A stretch of DNA of 64,000 bases, taken from assembly GCF_031877795.1 (NCBI RefSeq), contig NC_133933.1, forward strand, positions 23,154,029 through 23,218,028, in the 5' to 3' direction. Position 1 is the first letter of the stretch; every line of letters begins with the position of its first letter. Shown here in pieces: positions 25,377-38,300 of this stretch. The DNA comes from Strix aluco. Taxonomy: Eukaryota; Chordata; Aves; Strigiformes; Strigidae. The position numbers were made by a program, and so were the translations under genes. Below the pieces are notes generated by a model. It searched no databases. It was not told the DNA's origin and was given only the letters and a program-made list of their open reading frames with translations.

Positions 25377-27703
25377 TTGCCCGATGAGCTTTGGGAGGCC
25401 AGAAGTCACAGTTCTCCACAGTCCCTGAGGACAAGCATCTTAACATCAGGCTAACATTTCTCCAGTGTTGCTGAAAGGCAGGTAGCGCAATGCTGGCCAC
25501 AATGGATGTGCTCAGCACGGGCCTCACCTGGGTTTCAGAAAATGGGTCTGTAACAAGCATGGCTCCAAGTTAAGTTAAGACCTCCAGAGGTCTGTCCCAC
25601 CACTCCGATGGATGCAGTCAGACCCTGGTGCTGGGACACAGGGTCCGACAAGAGCCAGTTCCTGCGTGACTTCAGACATCAGCCTGCAGAGCTGGAGCTA
25701 ACAAACAACTGGAGATAATGTTGGTGAGGGGATCGGGGAGGGAACACCTCAGCCCTTCAGTTTTAATCTGTTGGTACATGTGCACCCATGCCCTAAGAGT
25801 AGGAGACAGTTTTTAAGGCGAGGGTTATGACTCTTCTGAGATGTGTGTAAGATTAAGGAGCAGGCAGGAAGAGCATGTGATGTTTGTTTTCTTTTTCCTT
25901 TTAAAAGACAATAAACACCCAAATTACAGAGAAGGGGCAAAATGAAATCTCATACCCAAAGATGTGCAGCCCTTCAGGATATTCACTGCATCCAAAATGT
26001 CCCATGGCCATTTCCATGACTCTTTCTCTGGAAGGGGCGTGCTCGCTGTGTGCTCCAAAGCTCTGCAGTGCCTGCTCCATTTTCATATCAAACACACTAA
26101 TAGGGGTCTGGGTCTAGAGACTTGCAGAGCAGGCATGGCCCCAATTTCTGGAGCAGTATTCCTATCTAACGCTTTCGTTTTGAAGGGGGCAGCGGGAAGG
26201 GAGAGGCAGCGGTAACAAGGCTGTCTCAGACATAACCTCACTCCTCACATCCTCTGGAAACTCAGCGTTTCGCTGCAGAGGCAGGAGTCTTCCGCAGCCT
26301 CAGCCCAGGCAAAAAGCATCATTGCCGCTGCCAGCAGCCAGGATGAAAGCACCCAGGTCAGGGTTGCTTAAGACCCAATTTCTCACTCGTGAGCTCCAGC
26401 TCTTCAGCAGCACAGAGCTGCTTTCAAGCAATAAGTGGTTTATGTCTAGCTGCAGCATATTTATGAGAAAGAAATCCTGCTTTTACCTGAGGAAAAAAAG
26501 CTACTTTAGAGCAACTACCTCTTTCATTTCGTCTCACTTAATGAGCACCAGCTATAGACATCCTTCTCGTAGCCACGTTTTCAGGAGCGTGAGGATCTCC
26601 ACATTTCCACAGGGTGCTCGGCTCTTAACCCTTCCCTCCACATGAGATGTGTACATGACTTGTTAGAGAAGAAAATGGGTCTTTTAAAAATATGAGTCTT
26701 CATAGCAACCCACATTCTGGGTCTTTTGAATCTGAAAATGTAATTTTCACATTTGTACACATTTTGCTGTAAGTATTCCATCAAAATGGCTTCAGGAGAA
26801 AACTGGATTTTTAATTGCATGTTTTCTTAACAGAGATCCTCTGTGCTAGATTACGAGTGAAAATTTTCCTCCTCAACAGCAGTAGCAAAGCTCTTTTCCA
26901 TTGTCTCATAAAACAGCTGAAAATTTGTACAAAACCCAACTTTGTTTTCAACCTGACTCTTGCTATGAATTTGAGCTTCAGGGACCAACCTGACCATCCA
27001 GCCATAACGTTAATAATGATAAAGGGGACATGTAATTCACCCAAGAATAATTTTCTATGGCACTTTTCACCACTTCAACAACAACAAAAAAGTAGGAGAT
27101 AAGCCCAGGTGGAGAGCACTACTTCTGCCCAGTATCTGCAGCCACCCTAATACCAGGCGGATGCTTTGCAAGCAGCATCAGTCTCTGGCACCGCTAGGCT
27201 GGGTAGAATTAGTCAGGATTTTGTAGGTTTTTTCCTTTATCTGTGGAATGTCAGCTTCCTACATTACATAGCTGATCTGAGCAAAACAAAGGTCTGGCTG
27301 CATTGGGAGGGAGCACGATGGAGACATTCATTTCCCCAGAATAGGTAGTGTAACAAATCAATCCTGACTGCATTGATAAATTGAACTTCAAGCTTGGTGA
27401 TACTGCTTTTCAGGTCTAATCCAGTGTAAGACACAGCAGGAAGGAAAGGCAAAGGCGCTCGTTAGCATTTCATTCTGCAAGGAGCTGCTCCCTGAGCAGG
27501 GAAGGAAAAAATAAAAAGATCATCTTTTTTCCCTTCTTTTTCAGCACAGCATTGCAACTATTTTTGAGGAAGGTGACACGGGGTGAGTGGGTACGTGCAG
27601 GGGCACGCGTGCAGATAGTGAGGTGCAGAAGTAGTACTCAGCGATCGCTGGCTTCTTGCCAAGCCCCAAACCCTGGGGCAGGATCGTAACTCAAGCTCCT
27701 GGA

Positions 27704-27757
27704 TGCCAGCGAGAAAGAAGCGCTGCTTATTGCCAGCGAGAAAGAAGCACTGCTTAT
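27704..27757. repeat. 27-bp perfect-length tandem duplication
   Basis: Two adjacent 27-bp units starting TGCCAGCGAGAAAGAAGC, at 27704-27730 and 27731-27757, that differ by one G/A substitution. This looks like a recent small duplication in non-coding DNA. Confidence 0.95.
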
Positions 27758-30700
27758 GGGGGAAATCTGGCTTACAGCAGTATGGGGATTATAGAGCAGA
27801 CCCGCTCTGATATGCAAAGGGAAGAGGAGCTGGAAGGCTGGGCTTCAGGAGGCTGAGGTTCAGATCAAGTCTTGACTACAGAGCTCCAGGCTGCACATGG
27901 ACAGATCACTCCCCCTGGTCATACAGAAGTATTTCTTTTTCTAAGTATATGGCAAGTCCTGCTCTCCGGGTCACACAGCAACCAGCACCCTGGGGACCTG
28001 ATCTTCCTCCCCTCAGCACTGTGGCACTGTAAATAATAATAAAGGATATTTTTGCCCTTAGCTATTCTGAATCTGGATGCAAACATCACGCCTGTGGGAA
28101 ACTCCAGCTTTTCACTCCTCTTCCACACCGGAGCCCAGGGTTGCGTTCAGCCAGAGTCCAGCAGGACTAACACTGGGAGAAAAGTCTCCACAGCCTTCTG
28201 TGTTTGGGTAGAAAGTTTGAAACATTGGCCTGAAAAGCTCACAAAGGAAATAAAAAAACCCTTAAGATTTGTAAATTTTGAAATCCTATTGTTTTGATAG
28301 AGTCTCCTGGTGGGGTTGCAGGACTGGAGAGGGTGTGAATAAGGACTAAGTGGACACTTGGAAATGGCAGTAGCTTTGACTCCATGTTCCCACGTTGTCT
28401 CTTCATTCCCATCACTGCCCTGTGCAAAGGTCTGCGCTGCCAGGACACCTTGCACCCACTCTGCTCAGTGGCCAGGCTTTGGGTACTCCCTGTCCCAGGA
28501 AACAGGCTTTTCCTTCCAAAAGCTTCAAAGTCCTCAGTTTTATGGCTCCGGTGCAATGACAACATGCCCTTTAGAGGTCCCTTTTGTGTGTCATGGAGTT
28601 AGTATTACATGTTCTGCTTAATAATTAAAAACAAAGCAACATTATTCATTCTACACAGAGAATCTTGTGATATGGTCAAAGTCCATGGGCACAGTTTGGC
28701 CAGCCACCATGGTGGTTTGTGCAGTAGTCACTTACATGAATATAATATCTCACAGCAAAGGACTGTACCATGCTTTTAGGTAAAGCTGGAGTCTTGTTGG
28801 CCCCACTGTAAAATTGGTGAAAAGGAGAGATGTGACCTCAGACAGAGAACTAAGTTGCAGTGTCTCGACAGCATGTAGACCTTCAAAATTTAATTGATTG
28901 CCCAGAAAGAAACACACAGATAGGCAGAAATGCTCGATCTCAAACCTGGACCAGGTTGGTATCTCTCCAAAGTTGGTCATCCCTGGCTGTCCAAGGGCAA
29001 GAACCCCATGATCTTGGAGTGATTTGCCTTGGGGTAATTTGTCCCCAGAGGATAGCTCTTCCCTTTTTGCCTGAAGCCAGCTGTCAGGTCTCTGCCACAG
29101 CTTTTCACTGAGGCCATGACTGTTCCAGCCATGCTTGTCGTTCCTGTATGTCTTAGCCCCTTTTTGAATCCTGTTAGGCTTGAGAGTAGAGCCTGTCCTG
29201 TTGCCACCTGGACAGAAGCCCTGACCATGCAGAATGCACGCAGCGAGGCTGACAGGTACCTGCTGTACCCCAACTGCACACTAAACATGTGCACCAACTA
29301 TATCCAGGAAACATGAAATGCTTCAGTTGTGTGTGTGTATCTTGCGGCAATAAGCTCTAGCTGCATATTTTGTTTGCAAAGGGTTGATTAGTTCCTTTCA
29401 ATTTCATCTCAAGTCTTACTGTTACAGTATACCTCATCATCCAGCTCCTCTTCACACTCCAGCCATTATTTGCTATTCTTGCTGTTTGCACCTGCCTTTT
29501 CCAAAAAGGACCTCTACTAGCAATACTAGTCTCAAGCCACAGCCCCACTTTTCTTTCTTTTTTGCTAGAGCAATACCACCCACTGCAAAGCTCAGCATCT
29601 CTATAAACACTACGGTTACAAACGAATGCATCCTTCAGCAGCCTTTTAGACCATTTTTTCCACAATGCACATTGTAAATGAAGAGTAATATATCTTTAGA
29701 ATTGCCCAGAAAACGTTATTCTGTTAGCAATATAAAAGCCTCACAGTGTCCGAGTAGGTGCCCTTGCCAAAAACATTTTACTGTGAGCCAGATAATTCAG
29801 TTTGAATTGTAACACGGTTTGGTATAATCATTCCAGTAAAGCATTCTTTACAATTCTGTAACAGCAAGTCACATGGCTCAATAAAGTTTATTGCTGCAAA
29901 TGCTTAGTGATTCATAGCATGGATGAATTCTGTTTCTTTCCTGGATCAAGTAATCAATAGCAAAATAATCTCCCTGCAATTACATTGCTCTGCATTAAAG
30001 AGGTGCGAAGTAAATAAGTACAAAATCTGATATAAAAAACAATGTGTACAACATTAAAATGAACTGCAATTTGAAACTGGGTGTCCTGCACCACAGCTTT
30101 GCACACGGCCTGCGACAGAGCTATGTCCAGCATACTCCTAGCCTTAAATGATTCTCGCTCAGCTGATTACACACATTGTACAACAAACCCAGTTGGGACT
30201 GACAGATTTTCACCCCATCATGTCCAGCAGAGTCCTGCTGTGAACACTTTGCACTCATGCAGACCCCCCCCCCAGCCATCCCCGTGGGTGTCAGGGACCA
30301 TCGTTTTTGGAGCACGCTGAAAAAGCAAGACCTACGCTCTCTCAGTCAACCTCTTCGGTTCTTCTAGTGCTGCTCCTGCACACAGTAAATCAGTGTTTAT
30401 AATATTCCCCACTGAGTTGAGTGCAAATTAAATCAGGCTAATTTAGTTTGCACCACCATGTTCAGCTGCAAGTCACAAAAGGAAACAAGAGTCATGACAG
30501 TTGGGAGAGGGCATGTGCTTTGTGACGGGAGCTGCTAACGGAACGGAGCCTCTTCGGGAGCCCAGCAGGACGACAGCACTGCGACACCACTGCTCAAGGG
30601 TCCTGGATGTCCCTGCTCCCTCTAACCTGCTCTGCTTCCCAGATCTGAACCCTGGAGCTCCAGTGACACCACAGATGGGCCACTCACAATAGATGATAGA

Positions 30701-31420
30701 TAGATCGTCTGTAATAAACAAGTACAAACACAGCTATCTATCTGGTTCTAACAGTTTTCTCATGAAAACAGTATGAAAATGATACTGTTGAGAAACAAAC
30801 TGTTCTGGGGAATAAAGTGCGCAGTTGTTGTTACTGTTTAATGCCTCCTGACTGGGAACACTTATACACAATGGAGTTTCTCTCTAAATATGTTTACGCT
30901 GTTGCACAGGCTTCAGTGCAGTGGTAAGCACATACCTGAGCTCTGTCTTGTTCGTGTATATCCACAGTCCACCTCGCCATTCCTGACCTAAAAAGTCACA
31001 AAAAGCCAGAGGGAAGGCTGTCTATGCAAGCTTAATATAACTCCCTAATACAAAGGCATAGAGTATGGTCTTTCATTATATGTTCACTCCTGTTGGAGCT
31101 GTTTCATTCAGCGCCCAGACTAGGCAGTGCACTGGAAGAAAGCCACAATTGAGTTGTCCACATGAATGCAAAAAATAAAAAAAATATAATCAAAGCAGTG
31201 ACCTGTAACAGGCATTTAGGGTGGAAATTTCCAGCCCAGTTAAATAAATGGTAAGAAAGTGAAAAAGGATCCTACAGATAGATGCATCAACTACCTCGAG
31301 CATAGAGTTTGATGTGAATAGTCCCACTTATAACATGTTCTCTAATGCTGTTCACATCTACGCACCCAGTTTCCACTATTTAATTAGCTCCAACCTACAT
31401 GTGCCTGCATCATTTAAAAG

Positions 31421-31452
31421 TACACACACACACGCACACACACACTCTCTCT
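31421..31452. repeat. CA microsatellite with CT tail
   Basis: An interrupted (CA)n tract (31421-31445, one G for A change) followed by a short CT run. It is non-coding, downstream of CAPN14. Confidence 0.9.
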
Positions 31453-32310
31453 CATCCTGCTTTATAAAAAGTAACTGACAAATATCCAAATGTTTTACCA
31501 GACTGCTCCTGTATCATGCTACAGAGAACATCTATTCCCTGCCAATCTCTGGTGACTTAAAGGCAATATGGGATCAGTTTACTTCTCACTGTACTGTACT
31601 TTTCAATCTGCAGAGAAAACCCACTGCCTTTCTGAAATAAATATGCAAACATCACAGCCTCCATCCACAACAAAAACCTGGAGGCCCGGCTCGTTGCTTG
31701 GTCAAATCAACTTAGGTTCACTTCAGTAGGGCTATGCTGATTTATAAAAGCAAAAGAGATGGTCTGAATGCTTGCAAATCATCTTTCCAAGTCATGGCTA
31801 GGGAAGAGTGTTTGTTCAGAGTCCCCACCTCTCCTTCCCCACAAGCACACAGACTCCTGTCCTCTACCATGGGCCTAGCAGCTGCAGAACTGGGATCTCC
31901 TCTAATAGATGACAAGCCACTCAGAGCAGGGGCCATTTCCCCGTTGCCAAGCACAGCCTCTGGGCACCACCACAATGCATGCCATCCTATAACAACAATA
32001 GTGTAACATCAGCATTAAGGAAGTGACCCCAGCAACTCAGCCACTATGCTCCACGGTGTCACACTGCACTCATAGTGGTTGGCACCCAGCAGCCTCTTCT
32101 CAGAAGGATTGTCCGAGTGAAATAGGACTTAAAAGAAATACATTAATTAGCAAAACTTCAATTCACCAAGTCTGCTTGAGAGGAAGACTTTTCATATGAG
32201 GTAAATTGCAGGGCTGAGTTCAGAGAGTCCAGTGTGCACAGAAAGTTGATTCAAAGCAGCCTTCCTCACTCTGGCACAGGCCTGGTTGTCCCCTCCTCTA
32301 CAGCATTGCT

Positions 32311-32337
32311 TCAGGAATACAGTGTCATCATCATCCA
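32311..32337 (-). CDS. CAPN14: CAPN14 exon 21 (aa 684-691 and stop)
   Basis: The final 27 coding bases encode WMMMTLYS and TGA, matching the WMMMALYS-type end of mammalian CAPN14. The acceptor is ATTTTACAG. The 3' UTR follows to the left. Confidence 0.93.
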   Translation of the reverse strand, partial: WMMMTLYS

Positions 32338-35300
32338 CTGTAAAATAATGGAGAAAGTGAATTGAACTCATCCATCCCTGTGAGATCTCTGCGATGTTCA
32401 CAGATGAACTGCATTATGGAGCATTGGAGATTTTCTGTCGCCAGAAGGAGCAGAAGCCATAATAGAGCAGAAGACTTATAAGCCTGAAGCTCCTTGTTGT
32501 TTCTAACCTACTCTGTAAGTGATCAGGTAAAGATACCGTTTTTAATGCTACAGAACAAAACATGCAGTGCCACTTGCAATGAAGGAGCCTGCATTTGACA
32601 GTCAGGGAAAGGGCTTTACCTCAGATTCCCGGAGATATATCCCTTTGCCATCTTGTGTTAAGTTGCGAAAGGCCTCTGCGAAAGAAATAAATGAGGAGCA
32701 TTAACTTGATAGCCAAGAGATCAACACCAGCCAAGACACTCTGTTTCAGGAAAAACCTCAAAGGCAGAGCTTGCAGGCTATTCACAAGCACATGTGGGCT
32801 TCTCTGTTCTGCCACTGGAAGATCCCCAGGGGCTGGGACACAGGGAGCAGCTGAATAAAGTCAGGCATGTTACTGTCTGTCCATCCAGCTGTCAAACCTC
32901 GAAATGCAGGCAGTCCCAACCTCACCCACTACAGTTTTGAGACATCTGCAAAGTGTCTACAGCACAAACTCACAGACTGAGTATCAGCTGTCCCATCATC
33001 ACAACTCCAGTCCCACCAAAGGAAGGTATATTCCAAGGCTTTTCCTGGAAAATGAGCAGTCTTCATCTGTAATTTGCCTAGCTCCTCCTACAGAAGACTG
33101 GCACAAACCTGCAGGGAGCTAAATCACTCTGATATATACAACCCAAACGGTGGAAAGGTAAAGAGAGGGAGCATGATTTCCTCTATATCTGTTCCTGCTT
33201 TAAACTGATTATTCTTGGTCTATTCAGAAACCCAGTCTTTCTAATTTTGACCTTGCCACTGTCACCTGGAGCAGCATCAGAAGGGCCAGGGCCTAGCTGG
33301 GCAGCCCAGCTTGCCTGGCCAGCCATGTAATGCCAGTCTCACCTCCCATGATCTCCACTCGAAGCATGAAGCACACAAAACTCTCAAAGCTGATCTTTAA
33401 GTCAGGGTCACCATATCTGATTGCCATCAAATTACAGACTTCATTGCTGAGAGAAATGCCTTCATAAAAGAGGAAAAACAAAAAAAAAACAGAAAACAAT
33501 AAGATGGCAGCTCCCAGCTGTACACAGCTGAATGTGCTATTGGTGTGCACACAGCTGTGAGCATGCACATCTGAGTGGTCTGCAGCCCTTCTCCAATAGC
33601 TTAGTTTTTCAAACCTCCCCTAAGATAATCAAATATTAGCCAGCCCAAAACAGACCACTACATGGACATCTCTCCTCCAAATTTATAAGGGTTCAGACAT
33701 GATCCCCTATACTCACAGTCCTGTCAGAGATGGAATAAAATACACATGGGCATCCTTTGCTCATGGTGTATGAGGGTAATAATAGAAGCTGTGTTTAAGA
33801 GCAATACTCCACAAGAGGGTAGGAAAAGAGGTGAAAAAGAAAATCCAGAGGAAGCTCATACAGAAAGCATCAGTCCCAATGTCAAGCAGCATTTGCAAGG
33901 AATAATAGTATTTTCTATTCATGGCCTGGGATTTTATTTTGCTTTAGCAGAGGTCCTCCTGGGTTTCTCACTGTGTTTTCACTGACTCAGATGAACTGGG
34001 TGAACCACACACCAAACACAGGAGTGATATTTAATCTGTAAACATGCAAAAGAAGCTACAAGACTGAGCACCAGCCCCCACTCAAAGCCCAGGAACAACA
34101 ACAGAACTTGGACCCATATGTATCATCTTCCATTTCTAGATCAAACTTCAGACATTATATCAGTGCAGTCTGGCACCAGTATTGCCTCTGTGCAAGTCCC
34201 ACACTTCCAGGTTCAGTCCCTGAGCTGTCGTCTTCAGCAGAGGTACCAATTTAATATGAGCTAGATCTGACCTCCTGCATGTATCCGCACAATCCCACAC
34301 AGTCTTTTAAAATTAAATTAGCAATGAACAGGAAGGGATTTAAAAACTGGGTCTAAAATAGACAGACACTTCTGTTTCAGAGAACTATCAGTACTGGACC
34401 ATACTGGAGCAAAGATTAAGTAGCCCATCCCACAGCAAAATAATTTTCAGATGTGTTTGCCCAGCTAAAGAGGGAAACAGAGATAGCTAAAACCATGTAG
34501 CCTGTGATGTTTTCCACTCTTCCCGGGCTCTACCTACAATTCTCAAGATGCTTCCCAGCCCTGAGCTTTTTCCAGCCTTTATGAAGAAGCGGATGAGACA
34601 TGCCAAGACGTGCTGTGGGCTCACCTGTCTCCTGTACAGCTGTATGCAGTTCTACAAGGTCAAGCTTTCCTGATCTGCTAGTGTCTCTTTTCTGAAAAAC
34701 TTCCTGGGGGGCAAGAATAAAAATTTTTATGCAAAACAAACCCCTCAAAAACCAACAGACAACACCAAAGGGATTGTGAGCAGGAAGCTATTGCAAGGAA
34801 GCACAGAAATTACTGTTATACCAAATAGAAAAGCAGCCTTTTCCACAGGAGTCTGAATTCCTGAATACTCAGTGTGCCCGAGGCATTCAGCTTAGTGAGA
34901 GAATTAAGGTCAGAACATTTCAGTTACACGACAGAGAGCACCCATTACATAAAAAAAAAAAACCCACCCAAACAAACCAAAACCTCATAGCCACTCTAAC
35001 ATTCACACAAGTATAATATGAGGATAATGATTTCTTAGCCCACAAGCCTGTCTATAGGCTTGATCCTCCTCCCACTAAAGTTAATGGAAACCTGGCTGCT
35101 GATTTCAGAGGCAGCAGGAATCAACCCTTTCCCAAACCAATTCCATTCTGTCACAGCTGAACTGTTATTATGGAGGGTGAGAAGTTCAGTAAGCAGGGCC
35201 ATGTCCTGGTGGTAAAGAAATCACAGTAACACCCCGCCTGCCCTAAGAAATAATGCTTCAGTGAAGTGTTATATGAGTCAGAAGTATCACTCATGCCAAG

Positions 35301-38300
35301 GATACATCCAAGAGCGCCAAGATACCCTGGCAAGCATCCAGACTGAAACTCAGGTGAAAACTCTGGAAATCTGGAGAGGAAAAAAAAAAAAAAAGAAAAG
35401 ATTGTTTTGAGGAGTCATTGAACATCTCTCAGAAAAATGGACTCTCACAAAATTCCCCCTCACTTGAGAGGGCTCAGGCCCCAAAGCTTTTGTGAAACTT
35501 TACACCCACTTGCGAAGACGTATCATTTATGATGATAAAAATATGAGGCAACAGGATGGATTCTACTAGTCTCAGAAAATCCAATATGAGCTCCCTGCAG
35601 GCATGTAATATGGAATGAAATATGGTACACTATCTCCAGCTATTAGAGAAAATGGAAGGAAAAGGACATCCAAAGCTGTAATCCCAAACAGAATTTACTG
35701 CTTGACCTTGAGCAAAGTCACTTGACCTGAAGAGCTTTGGGGAGCAGCACTGCAGATTAATTAAAACCCTTGCGCTAAGCATCTCTCTCTTTCACAGAGA
35801 CACTGCCAGCTCTGTTAATATAATTAAAAGTACAGGCATCACTGAAAACATGATGCTACATCAAAGCTTAGCATACCTGGTTCATACATAAGTTACAAGA
35901 AGAGTAACAGAAATAGACTCCAATCTGGCTACAAATCATGATTATAGATTGACTGTAGACTTCCATTGAGCAAGGGACAGAACCATAACTCACCAATCCC
36001 TTCTCTGCAGAAATTGAAGATGTTTTAATCTTGTAATAGCCTTGTTTAGTAAATATGAATCAAGTACTGCAAAGTTTCTAAATTAGTATCTTAAAATTGA
36101 TCACTTATGAAAAATAAAGACTCTGCTCAACATAGCCTTCTCACAGGTAAAACAGTGCCTGCTGGATCACTTTGCAAAGGCAGAGGAGCTATCCTTGTCC
36201 ACCTTTGTAGAAAAGGGAGCAATGTCAAATTCAGCTTAAACAGAAAACGCATGACACCAGTCTTTTGTGTTCTTTGTTGCCTATAATGACTGGACAGTGT
36301 ATTTTCTGTGTTGCACATTGGTTATTACCTGTGAAGAAACTGGGAAGGAAAACTGGATTCATCATTGTATCTGTAACTTCATTGCTGTTGTTCAGAGAAA
36401 ACAGCCACTGCAAATCCTTGCTGCTGTCCAGGTAGCGTTATTTATAACTAGGGACCAAATTATGAGCTTGTGGGGTGCTCTGGACTGCCACTGGCAGAGT
36501 GGATGTTACAATCCTCACAAGAGAGACAACCTCTGGGCTCACCTCGTTCTCATGAGCATGAGTCACACATGCCACGTGCACCTCCATCCTGTCTCCCAAA
36601 CACAAAGAGAGCAAGGAACAGCCCTATGCATGCATAGCAGGGAAGGGTAAATAGGAATAGCAGGCATGAACTAGGCACATCAAGGTAAAGACAAGACCCC
36701 CTTCCACTGCATAACTGCCTACAGACCAGGCTAACTTTCTACACCTTCAAGCAGTGGCACTGCCAAGACTGTGGCAGTGGCACTGGGTGATATGAGATAC
36801 AGTTTCAGAATCAAGGTTGAGGTCAAGCTGGGTTTGGAGGTTAAATTCAGAGTCTGCATTCACACACAATATCTATGCATGCTCTTTCCCCTCATTCTTT
36901 CAGTTGTTGAAATTCAAACCAGATTAGCTTCACTTATAAAATTCCTACCATGCTAATTCAAACCCCAGCAAATCCTTTCTCTCTGGAAATCTAACATGGC
37001 GTCAGAAGAGTCAATTCAGTCAGATTCAAGCCAGTTTCTCTTCCCAGAATTCAAGAAACAGATACAGGAGCTGAGGCTTTTCTCTAAGAGGGTTTATTTT
37101 ACAGAAACATTATTTCTCAGCACTTACTTCTCCAAGATATATTATTCAGGATCCTCTGGAGCTGAACAGCATTTATTTCAGGATTCTGTGATATGGAAGA
37201 GAATTTTTTTTTTTTTAAAGTATTAAATCACTTTTCTCCCTCTTTTGTTTTCCCAGCATGTCCCATCTTCATTCTCTGCTTTTCTGGCTCCACTCCAGCC
37301 ATGTGAAAATCAATAAAAAAGACTCCCTTTGAACTCGACAAGATTCTCAGTCTGCAAGAGCTGCAGTCTGCTCTGGGCTAAGTTCTCAGGGCTCCAAACA
37401 GATCAATGTGGTAGTGCAGATTTACACTGAGTGAGAATCCAGACCATTAACCTTTCAGCCCTGGTACCATTTGTCCCATCAAGCACACTGTCAAGAGACC
37501 TGCTTCAAATATTTCCCTTTTATCATTTATGAACAAAAAAAGATAGAAACTTTGGAATACTTCCTCCTGAAACTCTTCAAAGAAGAGACTTGCCCTCCTC
37601 CTTGTTATAATACAGTTTGCAGGTTTTTTAGAAACTGTGACATTTGTTTGTTTGGAGGATTTTTTTCAAATGTCACTCTTCAAAAATAAAAGCCTGTTTC
37701 AGATCACTGAGGCATGCCAGGGTAACGTATTAAGAAATGGCAGTACTTCTCACCTCTGTGCGTACTTGGACCTCCCGACAGCAAAAGACCATCATCTCGC
37801 AATAAGTGGCAATTTCTAGCACATCTGAAAGCCACACCATTCTCAAAATCTTAAACAAGTTGCAAAAAGTAAAAGCATTCCTTGTTTTTAACAACAGCTT
37901 CTGTCAAAATATTGCTATCAAGAGTGCAAATGTGGTTTTGTGAAATCGTGTTTGCCAAGTACAGGGTATGGTACTAAATAAAGGCAGACACCTTTTCTGA
38001 AAGGTGGAACGCTTGCATCCCTCACCTTAGTGGGATCCCTGAAGGTCAACTCCATCCCAAATCAGGCGAGAGAGATCATTAGAAAGAATATTTCACAATA
38101 AGGATCATATTTCACTAGGAAAATTAGTGAAAAAAGCAGGTGATGGGACACCTGATATCTACTTCACCTCTCAAAGCAACTTAGCTGCCATCAAACTGTG
38201 ATGAAGGATGTACAAGTGTCAATATTTCAGGGGGTGTTGTCTAGTAGGCAAGTTTCCCCAACATGTGTAAGAACACCTTAAAGGGTAGGGTAGATCCACA

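Larger units (their letters stand above)
25377..32310. other. Intergenic, downstream of CAPN14
   Basis: Mostly unique sequence. It contains a 27-bp tandem duplication (27704-27757), a (CA)n tract (31421-31445) and AT-rich blocks near 29690-30070. The CAPN14 3' UTR must start at 32310 and run leftward. I see no canonical AATAAA on the minus strand close to the stop codon; the nearest candidates are TATAAA-type hexamers near 31741 and 31461 and an ATTAAA near 30837, so the end of the transcript is unresolved. Confidence 0.55.

Noticed and set aside
34992-35220. Possible extra CAPN14 exon on the minus strand (reading [14 protein letters not shown])
   Set aside because: Exon 16 (35306-35370) and exon 17 (34822-34890) already join in frame with family-standard sizes, leaving no room for it.
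36360-36440. Candidate for CAPN14 exon 15 (reading [12 protein letters not shown])
   Set aside because: It lacks the conserved [10 protein letters not shown] motif and a proper acceptor; the true exon 15 is 37128-37185.
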